DNA of 42,598 nt from a virus. The stretch spans positions 1 to 42,598 of IMG/VR virus record IMGVR_UViG_3300020121_000208. One strand, given 5' to 3'. The position numbers and the translations under genes are program-made. Numbering within the stretch: position 1 is the first letter of the stretch; each line of letters begins with the position of its first letter. Of the stretch, positions 8,401-15,819 are shown piece after piece. Below the pieces are notes generated by a model. That model saw nothing but the letters and a program-made list of their open reading frames with translations, searched no databases and had not been told where the DNA came from.

Positions 8401-9645
8401 CGAGCCAACCAGCGCGTCAATACCCTGGAGACGCAGCTCGGGCGGGCCGACACCGAGGAGTTGGCCGCGCGCGTGCAGTCAAGTCTTGACCAGGCGCGTC
8501 GTGTCCAGACAAAAGCGCAGCAGACGGTCGACCAGGCCACTCAGGCCGCGCGTGACTTTCAGGCCACACTCGCTGGCAGTGAAGGTGCGCGAGCCGCGGA
8601 GCGGCGCCAGTTCAGTGGTGGCGCAATCATGCAGGATCCCGCAACTGTCGATGCGGCGTGGTTGGCACGGGTCGGTCCCGAGCGCTTCCAGACCTTTCAG
8701 AACGCGCGCGAGGCGATTGCCCAGAACGTCGATAACTTGCGCACGCGCATGGTCGAGTCGGGGGTGTGGAGCCAGGAGCAGGCCGACCACTTCAAGGCCA
8801 ACTATCGCAGCTATGTTCCTACGCACATCATCGAAGGGATGAGCGACTCGGCGATCGAGGGCTTGCCGCACGGGGGACGCACCTTCAGTGTTGGCGGCAC
8901 GGGCATCCACAGTTTGAGCGTGCCCGGCACGACCAAGGCACGCGAGTCGCCGCTCAAGTCGCTGGTGCGCATGAACTTTCACGCCGAGGAGCTCGCCCAG
9001 CGCAATGAGGTCATGCGCCGCATCGCCAACTGGGGCGACATCGAAGGTATGCAGCCGTTCGTCCGAAAGCTCAAGGCCGATGAGGCGCCCGGCACGGGCT
9101 ATGTGGCGAAGTCTTATATGGACGGCGCCAATGGCAAGCAGCGCATCGCGGTGCCCAGACAGATGGAGCAGGCACTCACGCTCAGCCCTGGTCCGCAGAG
9201 TCTGATCCATCTGGCGTTGCAGGCTGCGGGTGCGCCGCTACGGCTGGGCGCGACGGCATTACGCCCGGCGTTCGTCGCGACCAACATGGCCAACGACGTG
9301 TTGTGGAGTCTGTACCGCGTCGCGGTCGAGGCACCCAACCCGGTCGAGGGTGTACGCGCGATCAATGACATGGGTAAAGCTCTGGCCACGGTGTTGCATC
9401 TGCCGGGTGGCGATCAGGCTCTGGCCCAGCGTGCTCGAGCGGCCGGTGCATCGATCGACATGCAGTCGCGTTTCACGAACCCCGAGTTGATCATGCGCGA
9501 GTTGGCTGGTGACCACATCTGGGTCCGTCCGATCCGTACCACCGGCGACGTCGGTGACATCCTGAAGGATGTGGCCGGTGCCGCGGGCGACGTGGCCGGT
9601 CTGGCCTGGTCGCGTCCGATTGGTGCAGTCGCGCGTCCGCTGTAG
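5467..9645 (+). CDS. Giant ejection-type protein with lytic transglycosylase and C39-like domains
   Basis: A 1,392-residue frame to a TAG at 9643. Residues 50-130 are Pro/Ala/Glu-rich. Residues about 210-330 are an SLT-type lytic transglycosylase: catalytic Glu in QQESGFNPSA near 237, then GAQGIAQI and ALAAYNAGAGAV. Residues about 355-490 resemble a C39-like papain-fold domain with Cys in ACGPAAAVRF (about 362) and His in GGHYFTADG (about 448). The remaining 900 residues are helical and coiled-coil rich. Such a protein would cut peptidoglycan during DNA entry. The start may be GTG 5467 or ATG 5485; both overlap or follow the previous stop. The same frame stays open after the TAG to 11010, so the intended product is probably about 1,847 residues. 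Confidence 0.85.
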   Translation: MATAVNMLPDVDEDAWTQDQSQQFGAHIKQRLDSFGFGHVINEQLSNLGSLINPPPPPEPAPPPPPEPAPEPPPPPPEPVPEPAPAPPVLPTPAAEEPAPVPSAVAAPTGPTLPSTPPVATARPAPSPVSDWQRELIGSALGSVAKAGGDVQTFASSLSGDLGSDPQSMIGQLLGGAAKAGADVQTFASSLKVPQMPAAGSDGQTPATPGGPLQDYARQAASRAGVDPDIFVRQIQQESGFNPSARSSAGAQGIAQIVPKYHPGVDVTDPYASLDYAANLMKSNVDKYGGDYGKALAAYNAGAGAVAQYGGIPPFEETQRYVSNILGGAKQALGGAVQAVQQKVSDISQFGNPQLTNDEAYAACGPAAAVRFAQRFGRNPTLREATDLAKTVGWTSAQGMAGLGSEKALMDKLGVPTRLVSGADWGTFAEEAKTGNPVTISTYSPQTGGHYFTADGWDPQTNRFHVGRSGLDLTGGSEWMTPEQMTQVMGPVQGGLLADNPTVASPSLADPAASVGNARQSMGQNLLTQGIIDPLKGVFAAGDLPAGYVPGTSVGSPGLEGNILPGGRRGPDLPSFSDIGRSVGSGFDQLGTTASQTQANLQQQIDQLTQPAASSAREDALRNALGIGPGQLFGDLAASSRSLPTPTTGPSGEPIPDIGGSARALMAELDRQRTESLGAGKSLQERLLNPTTYLPGGAADLGGAISAYARGGGLSLPGVDTPLGNIGGPEVLGLLANLAIPSGAEEAFGPGPLRTFTAAQREARRALADPALVDVVAQKAMEVLRSPIAQEALRSRQPAQAEAGFAAGLLRPPARVANIAEAATLDPSLRQAALDADKILAQHADVAAGRIPTNTVPKDVRDVFDTNLRLREMITDRRAPIQAVERQAEFALGRPMTTDEQAWVLSRTYEGHQDVALNRMEQELSPALRQVASEDRPLLDAFLEQRDNAEKAAGIGRRVESGILDTEVGPVAGQAELDRANQRVNTLETQLGRADTEELAARVQSSLDQARRVQTKAQQTVDQATQAARDFQATLAGSEGARAAERRQFSGGAIMQDPATVDAAWLARVGPERFQTFQNAREAIAQNVDNLRTRMVESGVWSQEQADHFKANYRSYVPTHIIEGMSDSAIEGLPHGGRTFSVGGTGIHSLSVPGTTKARESPLKSLVRMNFHAEELAQRNEVMRRIANWGDIEGMQPFVRKLKADEAPGTGYVAKSYMDGANGKQRIAVPRQMEQALTLSPGPQSLIHLALQAAGAPLRLGATALRPAFVATNMANDVLWSLYRVAVEAPNPVEGVRAINDMGKALATVLHLPGGDQALAQRARAAGASIDMQSRFTNPELIMRELAGDHIWVRPIRTTGDVGDILKDVAGAAGDVAGLAWSRPIGAVARPL
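9643..9645 (+). other. In-frame amber codon inside the ejection protein frame
   Basis: TAG in the context CTG-TAG-GAG. The upstream frame and the downstream frame (9646-11010) are the same frame. The 61 codons between the TAG and the next ATG (9829) read as ordinary protein (EFPRLAKFATAERRGASQ, then TADFGAGGTLTKQLNAAIPF). I infer that the codon is read through, or is a recent nonsense mutation or base-call error of GAG, CAG or AAG. Confidence 0.75.
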
Positions 9646-9828
9646 GAGTTTCCACGTCTTGCCAAGTTCGCGACCGCCGAGCGGCGCGGTGCCAGTCAGG
9701 CCGAAGCCGCACTGGCCTATCGCAAGCAGACCGCTGACTTCGGCGCGGGTGGCACGCTGACCAAGCAGCTCAATGCAGCGATTCCATTCCTGAACGCGAC
9801 GACCCAGGCGTCGACGGAATTCGTCAAC

Positions 9829-11010
9829 ATGAGCGCTCAGAACAAGACTCGTTCGGCAGCGGCGATGGCGACGATCATTGGTCTGACTGTGGCCAATGAG
9901 ATCTACAACCGGACTGTGGGTGGCGATGACTACGCCGACGTGACGCGCAAGACCAAGGGGGCCGGGTTCCCGATCATGTCGCCGGTGCCGGCCGAGGGTG
10001 ACGGGAAACGTGGTCTGTTCTTTATCCCCGTGCGTGGTGGACCGGGCATGGTCATCCCGATCGTGCGCGAGGCGATGGGTCGCATGCTGGGCGACAACCC
10101 ACGCACCTGGCAATCGCTTGCTCTGGAAGTGTTCGGGTCGCTATCGCCGGTCGATCCGGATATCGGCGGTGGTGCGCTCGGGTCGATCACTCCGCCTGTC
10201 TTGCGTCTGGGTGCTGAATTGAAGTCCAACTATGACACCTATCGCCAGCAGCCGATCGTGCCCAAGTCGCTCGAGGGATTGTCGCCGAGCGAGCAGTACG
10301 GCCCGCAGACCTCGCAAGTCTCACGCTACCTGAGCAAGTCGCAGATTCCTGGCTTTAGTGGTCAGCCGGCGGTCGGTATTGACTACGCCGTCAAGGGTTT
10401 TTCACCTGGTCCAGGTGAGGCGCTGCTGGGTGCCGCTGACGCGATCATTGGTATGACTGGTCATAACCTGCCCGAGCGACCCGAGAAGGGCGTGCCGGGT
10501 GCGCGCGACGTCCCGCTGATTGGCGGCATCGCTGGGCGATTTCTGCGGACCGCGGGCGAGCAGCGTCGGACGGATGCCTATGACCGTGCCCAGGCAGTGG
10601 TCGATCGCAGCCGTCAGGTAGCACTGGACTCGGTCCAGAACAGCAAGACGTACCAGGCGTCGACACCCGACGAGCAGCAGAAGATGATCCGCGCCATGGA
10701 ATCCGAGATGACGGCCAATGCTCAGCAGCGCGAGGGTGTGGTGGCCACAGTCAAGGATCTGGGGTTACCCAACAAGTATCTGGGCGTCAAGGATCCGGCC
10801 AAGGAGCAGCAGATCGATGACGCCATCTCAGCGATGACTGCCTGGAAGGCGCGTAAGGGGCCGGTTCCAACAGCCAGGCAGCAAACGTTGGCGACGGCCT
10901 ACAGCGGTCGGATCAATCAGCGTTACACGCTCGCGACCAAGCGTCAGGCCAGGGAGATGACCGGTGTCCGTGCCACTGCTCGTGCGGCAGTCACAGCCGA
11001 CCAGGGCTAG
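9829..11010 (+). CDS. C-terminal part of the ejection protein after the in-frame TAG
   Basis: Opened here at its first ATG, but coding potential extends in frame back to 9646, directly after the TAG at 9643. The encoded 393 residues start with a short hydrophobic helix (SAAAMATIIGLTVANEIY), then a Gly/Pro-rich globular part, and finish with a Lys/Arg/Gln-rich helical tail. The region from 9646 resembles the end module seen in large polyvalent or ejection proteins of podoviruses (family-level impression, not computed). There is no ribosome-binding site before ATG 9829, so independent initiation is unlikely. The stop is TAG followed at once by TAA. The TAG lies in CTAG shared with the convergent gene on the other strand. 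Confidence 0.7.
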   Translation: MSAQNKTRSAAAMATIIGLTVANEIYNRTVGGDDYADVTRKTKGAGFPIMSPVPAEGDGKRGLFFIPVRGGPGMVIPIVREAMGRMLGDNPRTWQSLALEVFGSLSPVDPDIGGGALGSITPPVLRLGAELKSNYDTYRQQPIVPKSLEGLSPSEQYGPQTSQVSRYLSKSQIPGFSGQPAVGIDYAVKGFSPGPGEALLGAADAIIGMTGHNLPERPEKGVPGARDVPLIGGIAGRFLRTAGEQRRTDAYDRAQAVVDRSRQVALDSVQNSKTYQASTPDEQQKMIRAMESEMTANAQQREGVVATVKDLGLPNKYLGVKDPAKEQQIDDAISAMTAWKARKGPVPTARQQTLATAYSGRINQRYTLATKRQAREMTGVRATARAAVTADQG

Positions 11011-11198
11011 TAACGGCGGAAGCGGCCCTCGTAGATGGTGATGTGGAACCTCTTCATGAGCCAGAGCCCGAGAGCAATAGCGATTACTCCGAAGACAATG
11101 ACGTTCACCAGGGCGTCAGTACCGAAGATGAAGAGGACGGCTGGGAAGACGCCCAGGAACAGGATCCAGCCGATGGCGAAGATGGTCTTATCGCTCAT
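11007..11198 (-). CDS. Small leftward membrane protein (63 residues), moron-like
   Basis: Encodes two hydrophobic segments (residues 4-26, IFAIGWILFLGVFPAVLFIF; and 29-48, ALVNVIVFGVIAIALGLWLM) followed by a basic tail KRFHITIYEGRFRRY. It is therefore a probable two-span inner-membrane protein with basic cytoplasmic end. It runs against the surrounding late genes and ends convergently with the ejection protein, both using TAG in one CTAG. No Shine-Dalgarno sequence precedes ATG 11198. Small leftward membrane proteins within late operons are often lysogenic-conversion or superinfection-exclusion genes; that role is only a suggestion here. Confidence 0.68.
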   Translation of the reverse strand: MSDKTIFAIGWILFLGVFPAVLFIFGTDALVNVIVFGVIAIALGLWLMKRFHITIYEGRFRRY

Positions 11199-11218
11199 GT
11201 CTTGCGAATCGCACTATA
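11199..11218 (-). promoter_or_regulatory. Candidate near-leaderless promoter with palindrome for the small membrane gene
   Basis: On the minus strand TATAGT (11213-11218) is a good -10 hexamer 14 bases before ATG 11198. Between them is the perfect 11-base palindrome TGCGATTCGCA (11203-11213). Its half-site TGCGA matches the ends of the palindromes before the other leftward cassette at 3770. No strong -35 element is visible, so an activator, or repression by the same protein at both sites, is possible. Confidence 0.45.
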
Positions 11219-11245
11219 GCCGGTTCGGAGTGAGGGGGAAACGAT

Positions 11246-13345
11246 ATGCCTGACACCCTAGACATTGATGCCGAATCACAGCGGCTCAAGAAGCAGATCG
11301 ATGCTGCGGAAGAACTGGTCGCCACGACGGCTGATCCCGACGAGAAGTTGGCGGCTCAGACTCGTCTGGACAAGCTTAACGATGACTACCGCCTGATTTT
11401 GATCGCGCGGTCGAATGCGCTCAAGCCGACGCCTGGTGCTGGTGTCGACACGGTGACGGTGCCTGGCGTGGGCGCATTCACGGTCGATAAGACCTCTGGT
11501 GCCTGGACACCGGGACCGGCCGCGGTACCACCGAATCTCGACGAGCAGCAACTCAAGGCCGTTGAGAACCAGATGGCCGGCGCCAAACGCGACGAGATCG
11601 CGGCCAACCGCGCGGCCGGCAGGGGTGGTCTGACCGATGACCAGGTCAGGACGCTCGCTCGTCTCGAGCAGGACACCTCGATCAATCGTGACACACTCAC
11701 ACTTGCGCGCCAGAAGTGGGAGCAAGACAACGCTACTGCCCAGGCCAAATTGCCTGGCGAGCTCGCCCAGACTGCCGCGACCACGGCCCGAATCGGCACT
11801 CAGACGGCCCTTGACCAGGCGCAGATCGATGCGCTGGGGCTGAAGACCACGTCGGACGTTGAGCGCGCACAGAAGGCGGGTCTACTCGATGACGCCCAGG
11901 CTGCCGCGATCCGTCAGAAGATGGGTCAGCCGAGCATCACCGACTTGGGGACCGGTGCCACGTACGGCGTGACGACGCCGCAGGGCACGATCGAGGAGCG
12001 CTACCGCCAGGGCTACGTGCCCAAGACCAGGGCCGAGATCGCCGCTCGAGCCGGTCAGATCCACAGCCTGATCCAGCAGAAGGGCGCCGAGCTGCAGGCC
12101 AAGATCGACAGTAAAGAGATCACCGGCGACCAGGCGCTCCAGCAGTACAACGCATGGGCCGCCCAGAACGTCCAGCCCCAGCAAACAGCCCTCGCCGCGG
12201 CCCAGGAAGAAGCCGACTTCGCCCGCGCCAAGGAGGAAGCCGACCAGCGCCGCCAGTCGATGACCGGTGCACTGGCCGCCGGCACCCAGGCCAGAGAAGC
12301 GTTTACCGCGGCGGCTCCGTACCGCGTGGGCGAAAACTACGGCCAGGGCTTCGAGAAGATGCTCAATGCCTCGCTCAAGGGCTCGGGGCACGGTGACATC
12401 GACATGACCGGCAGTGCCACGTGGCAGGGTCCGGACATGATGAGCCAGTCGCCCCAGCAGGCGACGATGGAGGCGCTCAAGTATCTGTCGCCGACCGCGG
12501 CCCAGGCGACGGGTTCACCGCAGCCGAACTATCAGGGTGTCGATCTGAGCTCGTCGTTCGCGCCGTTCCAGTTCGGTACGACACCACCAGCGCCAGCAGC
12601 AGCGCCGGGAGCAAGCCCTGCACCTACCGCGGCTGGAGTGGGACCGGCAACTGGTCCGTTCGGCACTGACCAGCAGCAGATCAATCGACGTCTCGCCAGT
12701 TTTCAGACCGAGGCGGCCACCAACCAGCAGCCAGGTGCGTTCCAGGGCATCGACTCGCAAGGCATGGCCGGGCTTATTCAGCGCATGATGACCCCACCCG
12801 TTCAGCCAGGAGCACCAGCCCAGCCCGCAGCGGTGGGTGCCGGACCTGCTGCGGTGGCTCGGTTCGCACCGCAAGCTGCACCACCAGCACCACCGGCACC
12901 GTGGGGACCGCAGGCCACCCAGGCCATGAACGTGGGTGGGTGGGGCAACGAGACGCCGTGGTCCACCCAGGCCAGCGGAGCTATGAACGTTGGTGGTTGG
13001 AACTCGCCAATGCCCGACTACCCGTACGGCCCACCGAACCTGGCGTCGAACACCACGTATACGCCACCACCCGAGCTCGCACCGCCGGGTCTGCCACCGG
13101 GGTATATGCCGGGCACGTCGGTGGGCTCGCCGGGATTGCCAGGTAATGTCCTACCGAGTTGGCCCAGCATCAACCTCCCGAACATCAACCCGATGGGCTT
13201 GTGGGACCAGGTGACGCCGCCCGATCAGCAACGCTCGAGCACGCTCGAGGAATTGCTGCGACGTGGTGTGCCGGGCTCGATGCTGGGTCAGTATCAGTAC
13301 GGTGGCGGGGGCGGTGGGTACGGCAATAGCGGGTTTACCCCTTGA
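11246..13345 (+). CDS. Large Ala/Pro/Gln-rich virion protein (699 residues)
   Basis: Starts at ATG 11246 after a purine-rich GAGGGGGAAA ribosome-binding site. Residues 1-50 and about 90-360 are helical, with coiled-coil-like Gln/Ala/Glu content. The final 250 residues are Pro/Gly/Ala-rich and low in complexity. The tail contains two copies of AMNVGGW near residues 556 and 578. It also carries PGTSVGSPGL followed by GNVLP, a segment almost identical to one in the large ejection protein (nt 7108-7160). Position between ejection protein and scaffold, and the shared motif, suggest a partner in the head-interior or ejection complex. No named family is recognised. Confidence 0.7.
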   Translation: MPDTLDIDAESQRLKKQIDAAEELVATTADPDEKLAAQTRLDKLNDDYRLILIARSNALKPTPGAGVDTVTVPGVGAFTVDKTSGAWTPGPAAVPPNLDEQQLKAVENQMAGAKRDEIAANRAAGRGGLTDDQVRTLARLEQDTSINRDTLTLARQKWEQDNATAQAKLPGELAQTAATTARIGTQTALDQAQIDALGLKTTSDVERAQKAGLLDDAQAAAIRQKMGQPSITDLGTGATYGVTTPQGTIEERYRQGYVPKTRAEIAARAGQIHSLIQQKGAELQAKIDSKEITGDQALQQYNAWAAQNVQPQQTALAAAQEEADFARAKEEADQRRQSMTGALAAGTQAREAFTAAAPYRVGENYGQGFEKMLNASLKGSGHGDIDMTGSATWQGPDMMSQSPQQATMEALKYLSPTAAQATGSPQPNYQGVDLSSSFAPFQFGTTPPAPAAAPGASPAPTAAGVGPATGPFGTDQQQINRRLASFQTEAATNQQPGAFQGIDSQGMAGLIQRMMTPPVQPGAPAQPAAVGAGPAAVARFAPQAAPPAPPAPWGPQATQAMNVGGWGNETPWSTQASGAMNVGGWNSPMPDYPYGPPNLASNTTYTPPPELAPPGLPPGYMPGTSVGSPGLPGNVLPSWPSINLPNINPMGLWDQVTPPDQQRSSTLEELLRRGVPGSMLGQYQYGGGGGGYGNSGFTP

Positions 13346-13369
13346 CACTAATGTAGGAGAACACTGACC

Positions 13370-14146
13370 ATGGCGGACGAACAACCAACTATTTCTTCTG
13401 CGGAACCATCACCCAGTCTTGACGCCGAGACATCGGCGCCGACTTCTGAGCAGGCTTCCGAGTCGACTTCCGAGACACCCAACTGGTGGCAGCGCATCAC
13501 GCGCCGCCAACCACGCGAGCGGGAGGAGACCGAACCTACTACCCAGGAGCCCGCGGCCAGTGTTGAACCAGACAAGGTGGTGCTGACCCAGACGGAATTA
13601 GAACGTCGAGTCCAGGCCGAGACGGATCGCCGCGAGGCGAAACGGATGCGTGAAGCCGAGATCGCTCAGCGGCGCAAACTGCGCGACGAGGATCCCTGGC
13701 AGTACGCCGAGGAAGAGAAGAAGGCCGAGCAGGTTGCCGAGGGCAGCGGACAGCTTCAGCAGTTCGTGGCCAACATCGGTACCCACCACGACCGGGTCAG
13801 CATTGACCCGCTCATCGAGGCTCTGCCGCAGACCGAGCGCGATCGCATCCTTCGGATCGAAGGCGCCGGACACGGACTGGACGGCCGCAAGCTGGTTGTG
13901 AGCGAGAGCCTGAAGGCGCTCGAGAAGCACTGGAAAGCCGAAGGCGAAAAAGCCGCCGAGGCAAAACTCAGACGCAACGCCGCATTCAGAAAGCAGATCC
14001 TGAGTGAAGCGCGGGGCGGGTATGCCGAGCCGGAGCTCATCCCAGGGACGAGTGGTGGCTCGACAAGCGATCAGAACGTATCGAGCATTTTGCGCGGGTT
14101 CTACGACCTGCCAACACCCAGAGAACACAACAACAGTTCGGGCTGA
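13370..14146 (+). CDS. Capsid scaffolding protein, probable
   Basis: A 258-residue acidic, highly charged protein immediately before the major capsid gene, preceded by a clear AGGAG site nine bases before ATG 13370. Residues 1-75 are Ser/Thr/Glu/Pro-rich. Residues 80-145 form a strongly charged helix (LERRVQAETDRREAKRMREA, then AEEEKKAEQVAEG). Residues 150-225 contain a helical domain, and the C-terminus is short and polar. Charged coiled-coil proteins placed directly upstream of HK97-fold capsid genes are typically scaffolds that shape the procapsid and then leave. I see no protease motif. Confidence comes from position and composition rather than recognised homology. Confidence 0.72.
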   Translation: MADEQPTISSAEPSPSLDAETSAPTSEQASESTSETPNWWQRITRRQPREREETEPTTQEPAASVEPDKVVLTQTELERRVQAETDRREAKRMREAEIAQRRKLRDEDPWQYAEEEKKAEQVAEGSGQLQQFVANIGTHHDRVSIDPLIEALPQTERDRILRIEGAGHGLDGRKLVVSESLKALEKHWKAEGEKAAEAKLRRNAAFRKQILSEARGGYAEPELIPGTSGGSTSDQNVSSILRGFYDLPTPREHNNSSG

Positions 14147-14165
14147 GCCGCTGAGCTAATCGCGG

Positions 14166-14193
14166 ACCCTCGGCCCACCAGAAAGCTGAGGGT
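14166..14193 (+). promoter_or_regulatory. Hairpin holding the capsid ribosome-binding site
   Basis: ACCCTCGGC at 14166-14174 pairs with GCTGAGGGT at 14185-14193 (nine pairs, one of them G-U) around a ten-base loop. The right arm contains GAGGG, the only Shine-Dalgarno-like sequence ahead of the capsid frame, ending seven bases before ATC 14200. There is no U-run after it, so it does not look like a terminator. I infer translational control of the capsid gene. Confidence 0.55.
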
Positions 14194-14199
14194 AGACTC

Positions 14200-15207
14200 A
14201 TCCCATACAACAGCATTGCCACACGTGCCGTACCTGGAAGTGGCCCGCTCATCCCGGAAGAGGTCCAGAAGTCGATCGTTCAGTCGATCGAAGTGAAGTC
14301 CGCGGCGTTGCAGCTTATGCCGCACGTACGCATGAAGCGCGCCCAGCAGCGCATCCCGGTCCTCAGCCAGCTCCCGATTGCCTACTGGGTGGCGGGCGCT
14401 TCGCTCGACGCGCGCGATATCGGTATGAAGCAGACCACGTCCCTTGCTTGGGACAATGTTTATTTAAACGCAGAGGAGATGGCCGTGATCGTTCCGATCG
14501 CGAAAAACCTCCTCGACGACATGGACTTCGACTTCTGGACCGAGATCAAGCCGAAGGTCACCGAGGCCTTCGGCGTGGCCCTGGACGAAGCGATTTTCTT
14601 CGGCGTGAACGCCCCAGCAACGTTCCCCACCAGCATCGTGGCCGGCGCGGCCGCGGCCGGCAATATCATCCTGGCGGGCGCGTCGACCGTCGATTACCTC
14701 GACGATGTCAACAACGCCATGGCGACGGTGGAAGCCGACGGGTTTGACGTGACCGGTTTCTGGGCCAGACGTCAGGTGAAGGCCAAGCTGCGCGGTCTGC
14801 GCGACACGACCAAGGGCATGCTGTACTACCCCGAGACAGCGCCTACCGAGTCGCCCAACATTGGCAGCCTGTACGGCGAGCCGATCGTTTTCTCGAACGC
14901 TGGTCTGTCCGGCTTCGCTACGGGCGCCGCGAACTACTCGATGATCGGCGGCGAGTGGGACCAGTCGATGCTCGCGGTGCGCGATGACATCAGCATGGAA
15001 ATGTTCGACACGGGCGTGATCACTGACAATGGTTCGCCGCCGGTCATTCAGTACAACCTGATGCAGCAAGACATGGTGGCCCTCCGGATCGTTGCCCGGT
15101 TCGCCTGGGCGGTGCCGAATCCGGTCTCGCGCCAACAGCCGACCAAGGCATCCCGGTATCCCTTCTTCGCTCTACAGCAGAAGGCGAGCGTAGGAGGCGA
15201 GGGTTAA
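14200..15207 (+). CDS. Major capsid protein, HK97-like, apparent ATC start
   Basis: Encodes about 335 residues of an HK97-fold (phage major capsid family) protein. The conserved N-terminal arm reads YNSIATRAVPGSGPLIPEEV, and the later body contains AWDNVYLNAEEMAVIVPIAK and ALDEAIFFGVNAP. The first ordinary start in frame, GTG 14293, would remove the LIPEEV arm that this family needs. No ATG, GTG or TTG exists between the upstream stop (14152) and 14293. ATC 14200, placed just before PYNS and seven bases after GAGGG, is the best start; ATT 14215 is the alternative. A single base difference at 14202 would restore ATG. It forms the icosahedral shell. Stop TAA. Confidence 0.85.
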   Translation: MPYNSIATRAVPGSGPLIPEEVQKSIVQSIEVKSAALQLMPHVRMKRAQQRIPVLSQLPIAYWVAGASLDARDIGMKQTTSLAWDNVYLNAEEMAVIVPIAKNLLDDMDFDFWTEIKPKVTEAFGVALDEAIFFGVNAPATFPTSIVAGAAAAGNIILAGASTVDYLDDVNNAMATVEADGFDVTGFWARRQVKAKLRGLRDTTKGMLYYPETAPTESPNIGSLYGEPIVFSNAGLSGFATGAANYSMIGGEWDQSMLAVRDDISMEMFDTGVITDNGSPPVIQYNLMQQDMVALRIVARFAWAVPNPVSRQQPTKASRYPFFALQQKASVGGEG

Positions 15208-15212
15208 ACCTC

Positions 15213-15383
15213 ATGCCCGGTGGGCGTGCATACAAACGGCCCGTGTCCAGGGCACAAGCCAGGTTCTTCGGAGCCGCAGCCGGAGGCCAGATCCCTGGCT
15301 TCTCGGCTGCGGAAGCGCAGAAGAAATTGAAGGGTGTGGACGAGAAGAAGCTGCCCGAGACGGTCAAGCGGAGGAAAAAGTAG
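15213..15383 (+). CDS. Small basic protein after capsid (56 residues)
   Basis: A short gene six bases after the capsid stop. The sequence has the pattern SRAQARFFGAAAGG, then a helical AAEAQKKLKGVD and a KKLPE motif with a basic end. This matches a widespread group of short phage proteins of the type S-x-A-Q-x-x-F-F that sit next to capsid or portal genes; their function is not established. The TAG stop at 15381 is immediately followed in frame by the ATG of the next gene. Readthrough would therefore fuse the two, although the next gene has its own GGAGG site. Confidence 0.75.
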   Translation: MPGGRAYKRPVSRAQARFFGAAAGGQIPGFSAAEAQKKLKGVDEKKLPETVKRRKK

Positions 15384-15809
15384 ATGGCTCACGGTCAAGT
15401 GCTCCTCCTTGCGCCCGTTGCACAGATACCGGGTTATTCCGGCAGCGTGTTCGGACCAGGGCACAGCGTATCGGTGGTCGACGAAGCATTTACGAGCGGT
15501 CTTGTGAGCAGCGGGAAGGCCTCGTGGATAGCTTGCCCGGCACGCCAAATTCTGGTCACGGCACTCGGGACAACCACCGCGACTATTAGCTTTACGGTTG
15601 ACCAGTACTCGCTCGTGGTGAGAGTGGTGTATGGCATCGCGGACTTCGCCTCGACTCAGAACGCAACACCGGCTTCTGGCTCAGGGGCTTTTGTTGCCAA
15701 TCTGACAGGGCTAACGACAGGGACTACCTATCAGTATCAGGTAGCGACGTGGGATAGCGCCGGTAACAACCCTGCATACACCGATACACGTACCTTCAGA
15801 ACGAACTAA
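15384..15809 (+). CDS. Fibronectin type III-like virion protein (141 residues)
   Basis: ATG 15384 follows GGAGG at a good spacing. The C-terminal 85 residues look like an immunoglobulin-fold fibronectin type III domain, with strand pattern and the signature GTTYQYQVATWDSAGNN followed by TRTFRTN. The N-terminal 50 residues are hydrophobic and beta-rich. Ig-like or Fn3 domains are common on capsid surfaces and tails, where they may bind cell-surface sugars. Its place just after the capsid gene makes a capsid decoration protein plausible, but this is inference. Confidence 0.7.
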   Translation: MAHGQVLLLAPVAQIPGYSGSVFGPGHSVSVVDEAFTSGLVSSGKASWIACPARQILVTALGTTTATISFTVDQYSLVVRVVYGIADFASTQNATPASGSGAFVANLTGLTTGTTYQYQVATWDSAGNNPAYTDTRTFRTN

Positions 15810-15819
15810 GGAGGAACGC

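Noticed and set aside
14293-15207. GTG 14293 as the capsid start
   Set aside because: It would remove the conserved LIPEEV arm and has no ribosome-binding site.
15381-15386. Readthrough fusion of the 56- and 141-residue genes
   Set aside because: They are in frame across TAG, but the second gene has its own GGAGG site and ATG and the first matches a known stand-alone small protein.
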